Shown: positions 1 to 9,242 of the stretch, piece after piece | Layout: every line of letters starts with the position of its first letter | Position numbering within the stretch: position 1 is the stretch's first letter | DNA from: an uncultured Clostridia bacterium | GTDB taxonomy: Bacteria; Bacillota; Clostridia; UBA1381; UBA9506 | Reading direction: 5' to 3' | Length of the DNA: 32,248 bases | NCBI GenBank assembly: GCA_944393605.1 | Contig: CALYAO010000008.1 | Coordinates: 1 to 32,248, forward strand | Made by a program: the position numbers and the translations under genes | The notes under the pieces: generated by a model | What the model was told of the DNA's origin: nothing | Seen by the model: the letters and a program-made list of their open reading frames with translations, nothing else | Database searches by the model: none

Positions 1-274
1 GATTGGGGGAAGCCTTGTTTTGGCAACGGGGCCCCAAGCACACCGTGATGGTATGGCGGGCGGCTGCTGGCTGGAGACTGGGATACAGCCGCACCAGCGC
101 TGCAATGGCGGCAGGGCGGATGCCAAGTTCTTCCGCGATGGTGCGTTGTACATCATCGGGCACGCAGCCCAGATGCGCTTGGACCTCATAGAGCAGGGCG
201 GTGAGCTCCTGCTGATCCTTTGCGGCGCCCCGCGCCTTATAATAGGATAGTATTTCCTGCATGGTTTCGTTCAT
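1..274 (-). CDS. NuoE-like thioredoxin-fold [2Fe-2S] subunit, partial
   Basis: The reading frame starts at ATG 274 behind a GGAGG ribosome site and runs off the window after 91 codons. The product resembles the N-terminal half of NuoE/HndA/HydA-type subunits: a helical part (ELTALLYEVQAHLG, then a PDDVQRTIAEELGI stretch) followed by the strand and first cysteine pair of the thioredoxin-like [2Fe-2S] domain (HTITVCLGPRC, a CX4C pair). The second cysteine pair would lie outside the window. In this family the subunit passes electrons between an NAD(P)H-oxidising flavoprotein and a hydrogenase or complex I-like partner. It begins 9 bases after the gapN stop codon, so the two are almost certainly co-transcribed. 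The C-terminal half is needed to confirm the cluster and to see whether it is fused to other domains. Confidence 0.8.
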   Translation of the reverse strand, partial: MNETMQEILSYYKARGAAKDQQELTALLYEVQAHLGCVPDDVQRTIAEELGIRPAAIAALVRLYPSLQPAAARHTITVCLGPRCQNKASPN

Positions 275-283
275 GGCCCCTCC

Positions 284-1732
284 TTATCCGCGGTGGATGA
301 CAATGGATTTGAGCTGAGAGCTGGCTTCCAATGCATACCGGATGCCTTGGACCCCAATGCCCGAGTTTTTGGTGCCCAAAAAGGGGAAGTTGTCGGGGCC
401 GCGTTCGGTTTTGCCGTTGAGATTGATGGTCCCCGCATCCAACTGTTCGGCAACATCCAAGAGCACATCCACATCCCGGCCGAACACCGATGCCTGGAGA
501 CCATACTCCGACCGGTTGGCAAGTGCCACCGCTTCTGCCGTGTCCGAAACGCGCAGCACGGGCAGCACGGGCCCAAACGGCTCCTCATGCGCCAGCGCCA
601 TGTCCTCCGTCACGTGGTCGCATAGGGTGGGGTAGAGGAGGTTGCCCTGCCGCTTTCCTGTGGTATACACATCCGCTCCTTTGGCGCGTGCGTCGTCAAT
701 GAGGGACTGCACATAGTCGGCGGCCTTTTTGCTGATCAGCGGCGTCACAAGGGGGTCGTCGAATGGATTGCCCACAGGGATGTCCGCCATGGCTTGCTGC
801 AGGAGGGGAACCAGCCGGTCGGCGGTGTCCCCCACCGCGATGACGCGCTTGATGGCGGTACACCGCTGGCCCGCATAGCCAAATGCGCCGCCGATGATGT
901 GGGGCACCGCGCGGGCAAGGTCGGCGTCGGGCAGGATGATGGCCGGGTCCTTGCCGCCGAGCTCCATGACCAGCGGGATCATGCCCGACCCTTTGGCGAT
1001 CTTCTGCCCAACACCCGTGCTGCCCGTGAAATTGATGAGGGCGATGTCGGGATGGGCCATCATGTGGGGTCCGACTACGCTGCCCTCCCCCGTGATGGTA
1101 CACAGCACACCGGCGGGCAGGCCGCCCTGTTCCAGGCACCGCACCAGGTGCAGCGCGGACAGGCTGCCCTGGGTGGAGGGCTTAAAGGCCACGCTGTTGC
1201 CCATGAGCAGGGCGGGGGCGATCTTGGAGGCAGCGAGGTTGATGGGGTAGTTGAAGGGGGACACGGCCAGCACAACGCCGTAGGGGACGCGGGTCACCAG
1301 CGCGGTCTTATGCCGCGTGTCCGCATCCAGCACGCCGCCTTGCACCACTTCGCCCACCAGCGCTTTGCCCTGTTCCACGGTGGCTTGGATGAGGTCAGCG
1401 GTGCGGGTGACCTCTAACAGGCAGCTTTTGTGGTCTTTTGCGATCTCCCGTGTCAGCAGGTCCGCGATCTCGGGCGCATTTGCCCGAAGCAGCTGCGCCC
1501 CTTGCAGGAGAATGTCCCCGCGCTCGTAGAGGCTCTTGCGCGCCCATGGTTTTTGCGCCGCAACACACGAGGCGATGGCGTCATCCACCTCTGTCCGCGT
1601 CATGGCGGGCATCCCGCCCAATTCTGCTCCATCTATGGGGGATAGGATGGGGATGGTGGTCTGGGTGGCCTGCCAGGCGCCATTGACATATTTTTTGTAG
1701 TTGGTTCCGTTTCGAATTGCATCAAATAGCAT
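284..1732 (-). CDS. gapN: NADP-dependent glyceraldehyde-3-phosphate dehydrogenase (non-phosphorylating)
   Basis: This 482-residue aldehyde dehydrogenase oxidises glyceraldehyde 3-phosphate directly to 3-phosphoglycerate and makes NADPH while bypassing ATP formation. It resembles streptococcal GapN along its whole length: an early YKKYVNGAW, the cofactor loop SPFNYPINL, the general base Glu257 in MELGGKD, the catalytic Cys291 in GQRCTA, and EEPFGPVLP near the C-terminus. I chose ATG 1732 because it follows a GGGGAGGA ribosome site and gives the family's usual length. The open frame reaches back to 1936, but that extension crosses a terminator hairpin. It is the second transcription unit after cimA and heads the pair gapN plus NuoE-like subunit. 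General aldehyde dehydrogenases are the alternative, but the GapN match is close. Confidence 0.93.
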   Translation of the reverse strand: MLFDAIRNGTNYKKYVNGAWQATQTTIPILSPIDGAELGGMPAMTRTEVDDAIASCVAAQKPWARKSLYERGDILLQGAQLLRANAPEIADLLTREIAKDHKSCLLEVTRTADLIQATVEQGKALVGEVVQGGVLDADTRHKTALVTRVPYGVVLAVSPFNYPINLAASKIAPALLMGNSVAFKPSTQGSLSALHLVRCLEQGGLPAGVLCTITGEGSVVGPHMMAHPDIALINFTGSTGVGQKIAKGSGMIPLVMELGGKDPAIILPDADLARAVPHIIGGAFGYAGQRCTAIKRVIAVGDTADRLVPLLQQAMADIPVGNPFDDPLVTPLISKKAADYVQSLIDDARAKGADVYTTGKRQGNLLYPTLCDHVTEDMALAHEEPFGPVLPVLRVSDTAEAVALANRSEYGLQASVFGRDVDVLLDVAEQLDAGTINLNGKTERGPDNFPFLGTKNSGIGVQGIRYALEASSQLKSIVIHRG

Positions 1733-1811
1733 GTGCTCCTCCCCTTTGCCAAAAAAATACGGTTTTAGCATCTCCGTCGGGCCGAAAACTATGCATTTGG
1801 GCAGGGGAACG

Positions 1812-1846
1812 AAAAAACCGCTTGCCCCATAGGAAAGCGGTTTTTT
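1812..1846 (-). terminator. Intrinsic terminator after cimA
   Basis: A perfect 12-base inverted repeat (1812-1823 with 1835-1846) contains AAGCGG and a run of six T on either strand, so it could work in both directions. It lies 38 bases past the cimA stop and 80 bases before gapN, and it separates the two units. Confidence 0.85.
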
Positions 1847-1883
1847 GAAGATGAAAAAATCGAGCTTCGGTTGCGTGGTGCCA

Positions 1884-3455
1884 TCAGATGTCCCGCCGGC
1901 TGTGCAGCAGGTATTCCACCGAATCCACCAGCGCATGCCAGCTGGCGTCCAGTATGTCGGTGGACACCCCGACGGTGCTCCAGTTTTGTTCGCCGTCGGT
2001 GGATTCGATTAAGACGCGCACCTTGGAGGCGGTTGCGTTTTTGCTGTCTAAAACGCGCACCTTAAAGTCGATGAGTCGCATGTCGTCAATCTCGGGATAA
2101 AAGCGGACCAGCGCCTTGCGCAGTGCGCTGTCCAGCGCGTTGACGGGGCCGTCCCCTTCCGCGGCGGTAATCTCCTCCTTGCCGTCCACCTTGATTTTGA
2201 TCATGACAGAGGAGCTGTATTCATTGTAATTGGGCGCGATGGAGATGACCTTAAACTGTTCTAGCTTGAAGAAGGGCGTATAGCGGTGCAATTCCTTTCG
2301 GATGAGCAGCGCAAAAGAGCCCTCGGCTCCCTCGAACTGGTATCCTTCGCTTTCCAGCGTCTTGAGCCGTTTTAGGATGCGGCTCGTTTCGGGGGCATTG
2401 CGCCCCACGGTCTCATCCACTTTGTGAATGGCGGCAAGCAACGTGGAACGGCCCGACATCTCAGAGAGCAAAAACCGCCGCTCATTGCCCACCAGCGCGG
2501 GGTCAATGTGTTCAAACGTGGCGGGGTTTTTGTGCACGGCGTCAATGTGCATGCCCCCCTTGTGTGCAAAGGCCATACCGCCCACGTAGGGCTTGCGCTC
2601 GTCGGGCAGCAGGTTGGCCAGCTCATACACCAGCCGGGACACCTGCCGCAGCGTGGGCATATTTTCGGGCGGGATGCAGTCATAGCCCCGTTTGAGCTGG
2701 AGGTTTGGGATGAGGGTGCAGAGGTTTGCATTGCCGCACCGTTCCCCAAAGCCGTTTAGGGTGCCCTGTACCATTGTCGCTCCTGAAAAGACGGCCATCA
2801 TGGAATTGCCGACCGCCATGCCGGCGTCGTTGTGGCAGTGGATGCCGATGGCGCGGTCGGGAAAGGCGGATGAGACGGCGCGGGTGATCTCCCCGATTTC
2901 GTCGGGAAAGGCGCCACCGTTGGTGTCGCACAGCGTGAGCACCGATGCGCCTGCATCCGCCGCCGTGCGCAGCACCTCCATGGCGTAGTCGGGATTGTGC
3001 TTATAGCCATCAAAGAAGTGCTCGGCGTCAAAGATCACCTCTCGGCCATGCGCGGTACAGTATGCGATGGTTTCTCGGATGATGGCGAGGTTGGTGGCAT
3101 TGTCGGTGCGCAGCACCTCCGAGACATGCAGGTCCCACGCCTTGCCGAAGATGGCGACCACAGGCGTCTGGGCCGCAAGCAGGGAAGCAAGCGATGGGTC
3201 CTCTTGGGCGGGCGTTCCGACCTTGTGGGTGCTGCCAAAGGCAGCGAGCCTAGCATGGCGGAGCGGGAGCCGGCTGGCGCGCTGGAAGAACTCCATGTCC
3301 TTGGGGTTGGAGCCCGGGTTGCCCGCTTCGATATAGCGGATACCAAGCTGGTCTAACTGTTGCACAATTTTGAGCTTGTCGTCAATGGAGAAGGACACCC
3401 CTTCTCCTTGCGTTCCATCCCGCAGCGTGGAATCATAGATGGTTACTCGCTCCAT
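1884..3455 (-). CDS. cimA: (R)-citramalate synthase
   Basis: This 523-residue enzyme of the isopropylmalate/homocitrate synthase family condenses pyruvate with acetyl-CoA to citramalate, the first step of the threonine-independent route to isoleucine. Visible features are the N-terminal DSTLRDGTQGEG metal and substrate motif, HCHNDAGMAVGNS with the metal-binding HxH, GTLNGFGERCGNANL, and a C-terminal regulatory domain with the GDGPVNALD and STDGEQNWSTVGVS segments. The GNPGSNPKD segment and the C-terminal form fit citramalate synthase rather than LeuA. The start at ATG 3455 follows AGAGGAGG by 9 bases. An ATG at 3464 is in frame but touches the ribosome site. No BCAA leader peptide or T-box was seen upstream. 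Confidence 0.92.
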   Translation of the reverse strand: MERVTIYDSTLRDGTQGEGVSFSIDDKLKIVQQLDQLGIRYIEAGNPGSNPKDMEFFQRASRLPLRHARLAAFGSTHKVGTPAQEDPSLASLLAAQTPVVAIFGKAWDLHVSEVLRTDNATNLAIIRETIAYCTAHGREVIFDAEHFFDGYKHNPDYAMEVLRTAADAGASVLTLCDTNGGAFPDEIGEITRAVSSAFPDRAIGIHCHNDAGMAVGNSMMAVFSGATMVQGTLNGFGERCGNANLCTLIPNLQLKRGYDCIPPENMPTLRQVSRLVYELANLLPDERKPYVGGMAFAHKGGMHIDAVHKNPATFEHIDPALVGNERRFLLSEMSGRSTLLAAIHKVDETVGRNAPETSRILKRLKTLESEGYQFEGAEGSFALLIRKELHRYTPFFKLEQFKVISIAPNYNEYSSSVMIKIKVDGKEEITAAEGDGPVNALDSALRKALVRFYPEIDDMRLIDFKVRVLDSKNATASKVRVLIESTDGEQNWSTVGVSTDILDASWHALVDSVEYLLHSRRDI

Positions 3456-3806
3456 GGCAGTCATCCTCCTCTTCTGGCACATACGCCGTTTGTGTTTTTG
3501 CATGGTAAAAGGTATTAAAATCAAGTGATATCCCGGGCTCCCCTTGCGTCATGCCGCTCGATGCAACCCGTTTGTCAAAAGAAGACCTTGTTAGCGCTGC
3601 TCTCATTTCCCAACAGTAGTTTTGTTTCATACATGCAAGGCAAGATACCCTGTCGCTCGCATTTGCCAAGCGGCAAAAGCCATGGGATGCGCTAGCGGCC
3701 CTGCAATTGCCGGGCTCTCACCGTTTGCTGCTTCCGCAAATCCCGGCAGGTTGGTTTCAAATTGTGTTTACGCGCTTCTACAATGGCAAATGGAAACAGA
3801 GAAGCA
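3456..3806. other. Intergenic stretch between the translocase gene and cimA
   Basis: About 350 bases without a convincing gene. It must hold the cimA promoter on the minus strand. A TTGACA hexamer lies near 3575, but no good -10 sits at the right distance. A weak 5-base hairpin (3801-3814) overlaps the stop of the upstream gene. A 78-codon minus-strand frame (3433-3669) has no family resemblance. The part from 3640 to 3690, read on the minus strand, contains a TTGGCA...GCGACAGGG pattern that recurs loosely in other gaps here. Confidence 0.5.
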
Positions 3807-6473
3807 TTAGCTTCGCATGGTCATCTCAAAATATTCCTCTTTTGTGATCAGCAGCTCCCGTGGCTTGCTGCCGTCCTGCGGCCCGATGATGCCGCGCTCC
3901 TCCATCTGGTCTACGATGCGCGCCGCGCGGGAAAAGCCAACCTTGAGCCGGCGCTGGAGGTAAGATGCGGATACCTTGCCCGCATCCATCGCGATTTCGA
4001 TGGCGCGGGGGAGCAGCTCGTCGTTGTCCCCGGCATCCGCCTCGTCCTTGATGGGGATGGCCTTGCCGTTTTCGATGGTTTCTAGGATGTTGTCGTCATA
4101 GCGGACGGTGGCCTGGTCTTTGATGAAGTGTACCACGCGGTCCACCTCTTTGTCCGACACAAACGCGCCCTGCAAGCGGATGGGCTTGGCGGCGCCCACG
4201 GGATAGAACAGCATGTCCCCGCGGCCCAAAAGCTTTTCCGCACCCGCTTGGTCCAGGATGGTGCGGGAGTCCACCTGGCTGGACACCGCAAACGCGATAC
4301 GGGATGGGATGTTGGCCTTGATGATACCCGTGATGACGTCCACCGAGGGGCGCTGGGTCGCGATGACCAGGTGCATGCCCGCGGCACGCGCCATCTGCGC
4401 GAGCCGGCAGATGGAGTCCTCCACCTCATTGGGGGCGACCATCATGAGGTCAGACAGCTCGTCGATGATGATGACGATGTGGGGCATGGTGTCTTCCCGG
4501 CCGTCGTCCTTCACCATCTGGTTGTAGCCCTTGATGTCCCGGACACCCGAGTCCGCAAAGAGGTTGTATCGCCGTACCATCTCTTGCACCGCCCAGTACA
4601 GCGCGCCCGAGGCTCGTTTGGGATCCGTCACAACGGGGATCAGCAGATGGGGGATCCCGTTGTACATCCCCAGCTCCACCACCTTGGGGTCCACCATGAG
4701 GAGCTTGACGTCGTTGGGGTCGGATTTGTAGATTAGGCTGGTGATGAGGGTGTTGATACAGACGCTCTTGCCCGAACCCGTTGCGCCCGCGATGAGCACA
4801 TGGGGCATCTTGCCGATGTCAAACACCACGTTCTTGCCTGCGATGTCCTTCCCCACACCAAATGCCAGCCGGGTCTGTGCATTCCGGAATTCGTCCGAAT
4901 CCAGGACCTCTTTGAGATGCACCATGTCCACCGACCGGTTGGGAATCTCAATGCCGATGGCCTCCTTGTTGGGGATGGGGGCCTCAATGCGCACACCCGT
5001 GGCCGCCAGCCGCAGGGCGATGTCGTCCGAGAGGTTAACGATCTTGCTCACCTTGACCCCCTCGCCGGGCAGCAGCTCATACCGCGTGACGGTGGGGCCC
5101 TTGCTGACGTTTAGGAGCTTGACGTCCACGTTGAAGGATTTCAAGGTGGAGACCAGCTTTTGGGCGGTCTCTTTGATTTCGTTGCGGGATTCTTCGCTCC
5201 CCATGCCGCTGTCCGCATCGTCTAACAGGTCGAGGGGAGGAAAGGTGTAGGGAATGCGTTCATATACGGGCGCAAACTCGCTGCCATCCGTTTCTGCGAG
5301 GCTCTCTTCGCCCGTGTCCAGCGCCTCTGCCGTCCCCACGTCGCCGGCGGGAATTTCATCGGGCACTGCCTCCTCAGACACTGCTTCTTCAGGCGCCTCC
5401 TCCGCAACTGCCGTTGCCGCGGCGTCCTCTTCCGCGTCCGCTGCCGCAAGGTCGGGATCCCACGGCAGGTCATCTGCAGCTGCATGGGATGCCTGCGTCA
5501 TGTCTTCCAGTGTGGGGGCGATCCCGTCGTCTGGGGTAAACGCAAGGGTGGGCTTGCTGGTTGGAAGCGCATGCTCCAAGATTTCGTCAATATTGTCAAT
5601 GAGGGTCATGTTGTCTTCGGCCGTCGCCGCTTGCGCAGGTGCGCCGGCATCCGGCTCGCCCTCTATGCTGATGTTGCGCAAAGAGGGGGGGAGGTATGTT
5701 TCCTCATCCTTTTGTTTGTTGTCATTGTCAGGCTTGTCCGCCGGCTCCCGCACAACATCCTCCTCCGAAAAGTTGGGCATGCGCCGCTTTCGCTGCCGCG
5801 GAGCGGGGGCTGGCTGAGGCTGGGCCGCCGCATACTGTGCGACCTCTTCCTGGTAGCTCGCTTTGGCCGCCTTGGCACGCGCGTACCCGCTCAAAATGGC
5901 CCGCAGCAGGGCTTTGACGGGCGACCACTTGGTCAGAATCATCACAATGACCGCGAGCAGCACCAGCAGGATGGTGACAGTTGCCGCTGTCCCCACCATT
6001 GCGCGCAGCGTATCGGCCAGCACACCGCCAAACAGGCCGCCGCCCAGCCCAACGGTGCCGTCCATATAATAGGTGGAAAGAGAGGCCAGCATGAAGGGGT
6101 TGCTCAGCGCTGTACCCGAGAGGATATGTATGAGGCCCGATAACAGAAACAGCGCCAAAAAGAGCACGACATAGGTCTTTTGGTAGGCCGGATAGTTTTT
6201 GCCTACCGCGAGGTGAATGCCGTTTGCGAGCACCAGAATGGGAAGCAAAAACACGGGAAGGCCCCAAAGCCCCAGCAACAAGTCGCGCAGGAAGCCTCCC
6301 ACAATCCCTGATGGGATATATAGGAAGATGCCGAGCAAAATGCCCGCCGCGATGATGAGCAGGGACGCAACCTCAGGCCGCATGCTGCCTTTGGCCGTCT
6401 GTTTGGCAGGCGCCCGCTTGGCTTGCGGCTTGCGCGCGGGGCTCTTTTTTTTCGTTTGTTTTGCTGCTGCCAT
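3807..6473 (-). CDS. spoIIIE: SpoIIIE/FtsK-family DNA translocase
   Basis: This 888-residue septal DNA pump moves chromosome DNA through the division or sporulation septum. The N-terminus is Lys-rich, followed by four or so membrane segments between residues ~33 and 190 and then a long acidic, Ala/Pro-rich linker. The motor has the SpoIIIE alpha region, Walker A GATGSGKS at about residue 565 and Walker B IIIIDEL at about 669. The C-terminal winged-helix gamma domain ([23 protein letters not shown]) reads the polar DNA guide motifs. ATG 6473 follows AAAGGAG by 7 bases. The gene begins 33 bases after uppP and is probably co-transcribed with it. Sequence alone does not separate an FtsK from a SpoIIIE role; the sporulation genes in the window make the latter name reasonable. 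Confidence 0.95.
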   Translation of the reverse strand: MAAAKQTKKKSPARKPQAKRAPAKQTAKGSMRPEVASLLIIAAGILLGIFLYIPSGIVGGFLRDLLLGLWGLPVFLLPILVLANGIHLAVGKNYPAYQKTYVVLFLALFLLSGLIHILSGTALSNPFMLASLSTYYMDGTVGLGGGLFGGVLADTLRAMVGTAATVTILLVLLAVIVMILTKWSPVKALLRAILSGYARAKAAKASYQEEVAQYAAAQPQPAPAPRQRKRRMPNFSEEDVVREPADKPDNDNKQKDEETYLPPSLRNISIEGEPDAGAPAQAATAEDNMTLIDNIDEILEHALPTSKPTLAFTPDDGIAPTLEDMTQASHAAADDLPWDPDLAAADAEEDAAATAVAEEAPEEAVSEEAVPDEIPAGDVGTAEALDTGEESLAETDGSEFAPVYERIPYTFPPLDLLDDADSGMGSEESRNEIKETAQKLVSTLKSFNVDVKLLNVSKGPTVTRYELLPGEGVKVSKIVNLSDDIALRLAATGVRIEAPIPNKEAIGIEIPNRSVDMVHLKEVLDSDEFRNAQTRLAFGVGKDIAGKNVVFDIGKMPHVLIAGATGSGKSVCINTLITSLIYKSDPNDVKLLMVDPKVVELGMYNGIPHLLIPVVTDPKRASGALYWAVQEMVRRYNLFADSGVRDIKGYNQMVKDDGREDTMPHIVIIIDELSDLMMVAPNEVEDSICRLAQMARAAGMHLVIATQRPSVDVITGIIKANIPSRIAFAVSSQVDSRTILDQAGAEKLLGRGDMLFYPVGAAKPIRLQGAFVSDKEVDRVVHFIKDQATVRYDDNILETIENGKAIPIKDEADAGDNDELLPRAIEIAMDAGKVSASYLQRRLKVGFSRAARIVDQMEERGIIGPQDGSKPRELLITKEEYFEMTMRS

Positions 6474-6506
6474 GGTACTAGCTCCTTTTTGTAACCGGTT
6501 TTCCTC

Positions 6507-7349
6507 CTATGCGAACAGGCTATATGCGATGACCGCAATGCCTACCAGCGCACAGTAGATGGAGAAGAAATAGAATTTGTTTTTGCTGAGCAGGTTGACC
6601 AAAAATTTGATGGCAAAAATTCCCACAATGGCCGCTGCAATACCGCCTGCGATGAAGGGAAACAGATAGGCCATGTCAAAGCCTTCCCGCACCATGTCGA
6701 TCGTCTGCAGCAGCGAGGCGCCCAGGATGGTTGGGATGGAGAGCAGGAAGGAGAACTTGACGGCAAACTGCTTGTCAAACCCGTTTAAGAGCCCGCCAAA
6801 GATGGTGGAGCCTGACCGGGACACGCCGGGGATCATGGCAAACGCTTGGAAAATGCCCACATACAGGGCGCTTTTGTACCCTGCTGTCTCGGCGGTTTTG
6901 CGCCCGTTTGCGAGCTTGTCGGACAGCCAGGTGATGACGGCGGTGATGAGCAGAGCAAATCCAACCACGGTCAGAGACTCTGCGAGCGCTTCAATTTCCG
7001 ATTGGAAGAGCAGGCCGATGACCGCTGCGGGGATAACAGCAATGATGAGCATCAGCACCATCTTACGGTAGGGGTCATGCAGATTGGGCTTGCCGCGGAA
7101 CAGGTCAGCCAGGAAACCGAAAAAGGCACAGATGAGCGCCCATATGTCCCGCCAGAACACGATGAACACCGAAATGAGCGTCGCCAGGTGCAGCATGGTG
7201 TCAAACGCCAGGTTCTCGGTAAAAGGCAGGATGGCTTCCCGGATCATGGGGATGTGTTTGAAGATAGCCAGATGCCCTGAGCTGCTGACAGGAAGAAATT
7301 CTGTTAGGCCTTGTACAATGCCGAGTATGATGGTGGCTAGGTATGTCAT
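6507..7349 (-). CDS. uppP: Undecaprenyl-diphosphate phosphatase
   Basis: This 280-residue polytopic membrane enzyme (BacA family) dephosphorylates undecaprenyl diphosphate so that the lipid carrier can be reused for peptidoglycan synthesis. It confers bacitracin tolerance in many bacteria. The family signatures are clear: GLTEFLPVSSSGHL near residue 15, and PGVSRSGSTI in the second half, with about eight hydrophobic segments. I chose ATG 7349 because a GGGAGAG ribosome site sits at the right distance; an upstream in-frame ATG (7367) overlaps that site. It is the first gene of the minus-strand unit uppP-spoIIIE. Confidence 0.95.
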   Translation of the reverse strand: MTYLATIILGIVQGLTEFLPVSSSGHLAIFKHIPMIREAILPFTENLAFDTMLHLATLISVFIVFWRDIWALICAFFGFLADLFRGKPNLHDPYRKMVLMLIIAVIPAAVIGLLFQSEIEALAESLTVVGFALLITAVITWLSDKLANGRKTAETAGYKSALYVGIFQAFAMIPGVSRSGSTIFGGLLNGFDKQFAVKFSFLLSIPTILGASLLQTIDMVREGFDMAYLFPFIAGGIAAAIVGIFAIKFLVNLLSKNKFYFFSIYCALVGIAVIAYSLFA

Positions 7350-7428
7350 GTGCTTACTCTCTCCCATTCTATGCTAATTTGATAGGTACTCTATACTATA
7401 TCATAGATCGGGTGGATTTACCATATGA

Positions 7429-7463
7429 AATCCAAAATATTTTGAATTTGTAATATTTGGATT
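7429..7463. repeat. AT-rich inverted repeat upstream of uppP and the thi promoter
   Basis: AATCCAAAATATT (7429-7441) is mirrored by AATATTTGGATT (7452-7463), with one extra base in the left arm. Nested inside is a perfect 12-base palindrome, CAAAATATTTTG (7433-7444). It lies between the divergent uppP and thiamine operons and could be an operator. A related half site occurs at 9243. Confidence 0.45.
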
Positions 7464-7520
7464 GTGCCACATGCACGTAGCAATTTGGCAGATGAGACGC
7501 AAATTTGGCATAAGTTTCGG

Positions 7521-7549
7521 TTGACAGCAAAGATGCGGCGTGGTATACT
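7521..7549 (+). promoter_or_regulatory. Promoter of the thiamine operon
   Basis: TTGACA (7521-7526) and TATACT (7544-7549) are separated by 17 bases, close to the housekeeping sigma consensus. The TPP riboswitch starts about 30 bases downstream. Confidence 0.88.
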
Positions 7550-7576
7550 GACAAGGTAGCTATAGAAGTCCATATT

Positions 7577-7662
7577 GTTTGCGGGGGGACCGAGTTCGGT
7601 TGAGAAGGTTAAAACCTGACCCTTAGAACCTGTCAGTTCACACTGTCGTAGGGAAGCAACGC
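7577..7662 (+). promoter_or_regulatory. TPP riboswitch (THI element)
   Basis: Conserved THI-box blocks are present in order: GGGGGGACCGAG, then TTGAGAAGG (usual CTGAGA), then ACCCTTAGAACCTG, and finally CGTAGGGAAGCAA. This aptamer binds thiamine diphosphate. The intrinsic terminator 22 bases downstream shows that control is most likely by premature transcription termination when TPP is plentiful. Confidence 0.93.
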
Positions 7663-7683
7663 ATGTTGATATTGCCTTTGGTG

Positions 7684-7708
7684 CGCCCGCTTCTGCGGGC
7701 GTTTTTTT
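7684..7708 (+). terminator. Riboswitch-controlled terminator
   Basis: CGCCCGC, a 4-base loop TTCT, GCGGGCG and seven T form a textbook intrinsic terminator. It lies between the TPP aptamer and the first gene, 29 bases before its start codon. Confidence 0.92.
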
Positions 7709-7737
7709 GTAGCGATTTGTGGCGAAAGGAGCAAAGG

Positions 7738-8355
7738 ATGCTGGATGTAACGCTGCCGCATGCAGATATTCTGATGGTGAAAATGGATGGAACGCGGGGG
7801 CCGCGGGTTGCGCCGCCCGATGGGATTGCAATCCGGGGGTATCGGCCCGGCGATGAAGTGGCCTGGGCGGCTTTAATCTGCGAAGTGGGCTTTTGCAAAA
7901 CGAGCGCGGAGGCGGCCGAGATTTTCGCGCGGGCGTTTCTGACGCAGCCACAGTGGCTGGCTGATCGGTGCTTTTTCGCATGGGATGCCGCCGGGGCGCT
8001 TGCGGGCGTCTGTGCGCTGTGGGAGGGAACGCTGTTTGGCGCGCCGCGCCCGCGCATCCACTGGGTCGCGGTGGCGCCCCGCTGCCAGGGCCGCGGGATT
8101 GCAAAGGCGCTGCTCAGCCATGCGCTGGACGCATACCGGGCATTGGGGATGACGGGGTTGATTTATCTGACATCCTCCACCCACAGTTACAAGGCCGTGC
8201 AGCTGTATCGCACGTTTGGTTTTCGGTTTTATATGGGGGATGGATCTGAGACAGGAGCATTGGCAGAGTACATACAAGAAAACAAGCTTGCCCAGCCCAT
8301 TGTAGAGGCTGCCCTGAAACGGCAGGGGAGGGTGCAGGGGACAGAAGGAAGGTAG
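7738..8355 (+). CDS. GNAT-family N-acetyltransferase, first gene of the thiamine operon
   Basis: This 205-residue protein contains a GNAT acetyl-CoA-binding core: the strand and turn VAVAPRCQGRGIAKALLSHAL (the R/Q-x-x-G-x-G/A loop) at about residues 106-125, followed by LTSSTHSYKAVQLYRTFGF, typical of motif B. The N-terminal 60 residues are a less usual extension. ATG 7738 follows GAAAGGAG and lies just past the riboswitch terminator, so the gene is directly under TPP control. It ends 5 bases before thiD. GNAT enzymes are not a standard thiamine pathway step, so its substrate is unknown. Acetylation of a pyrimidine, thiazole or toxic analogue is a guess. The family call is firm, the role is not. 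Confidence 0.85.
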   Translation: MLDVTLPHADILMVKMDGTRGPRVAPPDGIAIRGYRPGDEVAWAALICEVGFCKTSAEAAEIFARAFLTQPQWLADRCFFAWDAAGALAGVCALWEGTLFGAPRPRIHWVAVAPRCQGRGIAKALLSHALDAYRALGMTGLIYLTSSTHSYKAVQLYRTFGFRFYMGDGSETGALAEYIQENKLAQPIVEAALKRQGRVQGTEGR

Positions 8356-8360
8356 CGTCT

Positions 8361-9185
8361 ATGGAAAAACAGTGGAAACGAGCGCTCACCATTGCGGGTT
8401 CGGACTGCAGCGGGGGCGCGGGGATTCAGGCCGATCTCAAGACTTTTTCGGCCCATGGCGTCTTTGGCATGAGCGCCATCGTGTCGGTGTTCGCGGAAAA
8501 CACCAGCCGGGTGCTGGGGGTATACGATGTGAGCCCCGAGATGATCGCGATGCAGATCGATGCGGTGTATGAAGACATCGGGACGGATGCGGTCAAGGTG
8601 GGCATGCTGTCGGGCCCCGCCTGCATGGAGGCGGTGTGTGACCGGCTGCGGCACCATCGCCCCCAAAATGTCGTCATCGACCCCGTTATGATCGCCAAAG
8701 GCGGGCACCCGCTCATGGCGCCCGATGCGGTGGGGTACCTCATCTCGCATGTCCTGCCGCTGGCGGATGTGCTGACCCCCAACATCCCCGAAGCGGAATG
8801 CATCACGGGGATGGAGATTAAGACGCAGACAGACATGGAGGAGGCCGCGCGGCGTATCGCCGCCATGGGGCCGCGGTATGTGCTGGTTAAGGGTGGGCAT
8901 GCCCAGGGGGATGCGGCGGATGTTCTGTTTGACGGGACGCAGTTTCAAACCTTCACCACCGCGCGCATCGATACCAAAAACACCCACGGGACGGGGTGTA
9001 CCTTCTCGTCCGCCATCGCCTCCCAACTGGCGCTTGGCCGGGCGGTGGAGGATGCGGTGGCGCGCGCCAAGGCATATGTCACCACCGCGATTCGGCATGC
9101 CATCCCGCTGGGGCATGGGCATGGCCCCACCCATCACTTTTATGATGTGTACCAACATGGGCTGACCGATACATTGCAAAATTGA
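8361..9185 (+). CDS. thiD: Hydroxymethylpyrimidine/phosphomethylpyrimidine kinase
   Basis: This 274-residue ribokinase-fold enzyme phosphorylates HMP and HMP-phosphate to HMP diphosphate, the pyrimidine donor for ThiE. The N-terminal TIAGSDCSGGAGIQADLKTF motif, VIDPVMIAKGG, TPNIPEAE and the anion-hole/catalytic HGTGCTFSSAIAS near residue 210 are all present. The length is normal for the family. It starts 5 bases after the GNAT gene and is separated from thiC by 88 bases that carry a small dyad (9243-9257) but no terminator. Confidence 0.95.
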   Translation: MEKQWKRALTIAGSDCSGGAGIQADLKTFSAHGVFGMSAIVSVFAENTSRVLGVYDVSPEMIAMQIDAVYEDIGTDAVKVGMLSGPACMEAVCDRLRHHRPQNVVIDPVMIAKGGHPLMAPDAVGYLISHVLPLADVLTPNIPEAECITGMEIKTQTDMEEAARRIAAMGPRYVLVKGGHAQGDAADVLFDGTQFQTFTTARIDTKNTHGTGCTFSSAIASQLALGRAVEDAVARAKAYVTTAIRHAIPLGHGHGPTHHFYDVYQHGLTDTLQN

Positions 9186-9242
9186 ACGTTTTTGATGTAA
9201 AACGACCATGGATCACACAGCGGGCTATCTACATTGAATAAA

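Noticed and set aside
696-1417. Long open frames overlapping gapN on both strands (for example 794-1417 plus).
   Set aside because: They mirror the codons of gapN, a clear full-length enzyme, and have low-complexity products; GC-rich genes often give such shadows.
3456-3806. A T-box or branched-chain amino acid leader before cimA.
   Set aside because: No T-box AGGGTGG-type sequence, no specifier arm and no run of Leu/Ile/Val codons was found.
5254-6143. Plus-strand frames of 187 and 219 codons inside the translocase gene.
   Set aside because: Antisense to the Ala/Glu/Asp-rich linker and membrane part of a certain gene; products are Ser- or Arg-rich without motifs.
7663-7737. An earlier ATG for the GNAT gene at 7663.
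   Set aside because: It lies at the end of the riboswitch and the frame reads through the terminator stem; ATG 7738 has the ribosome site.
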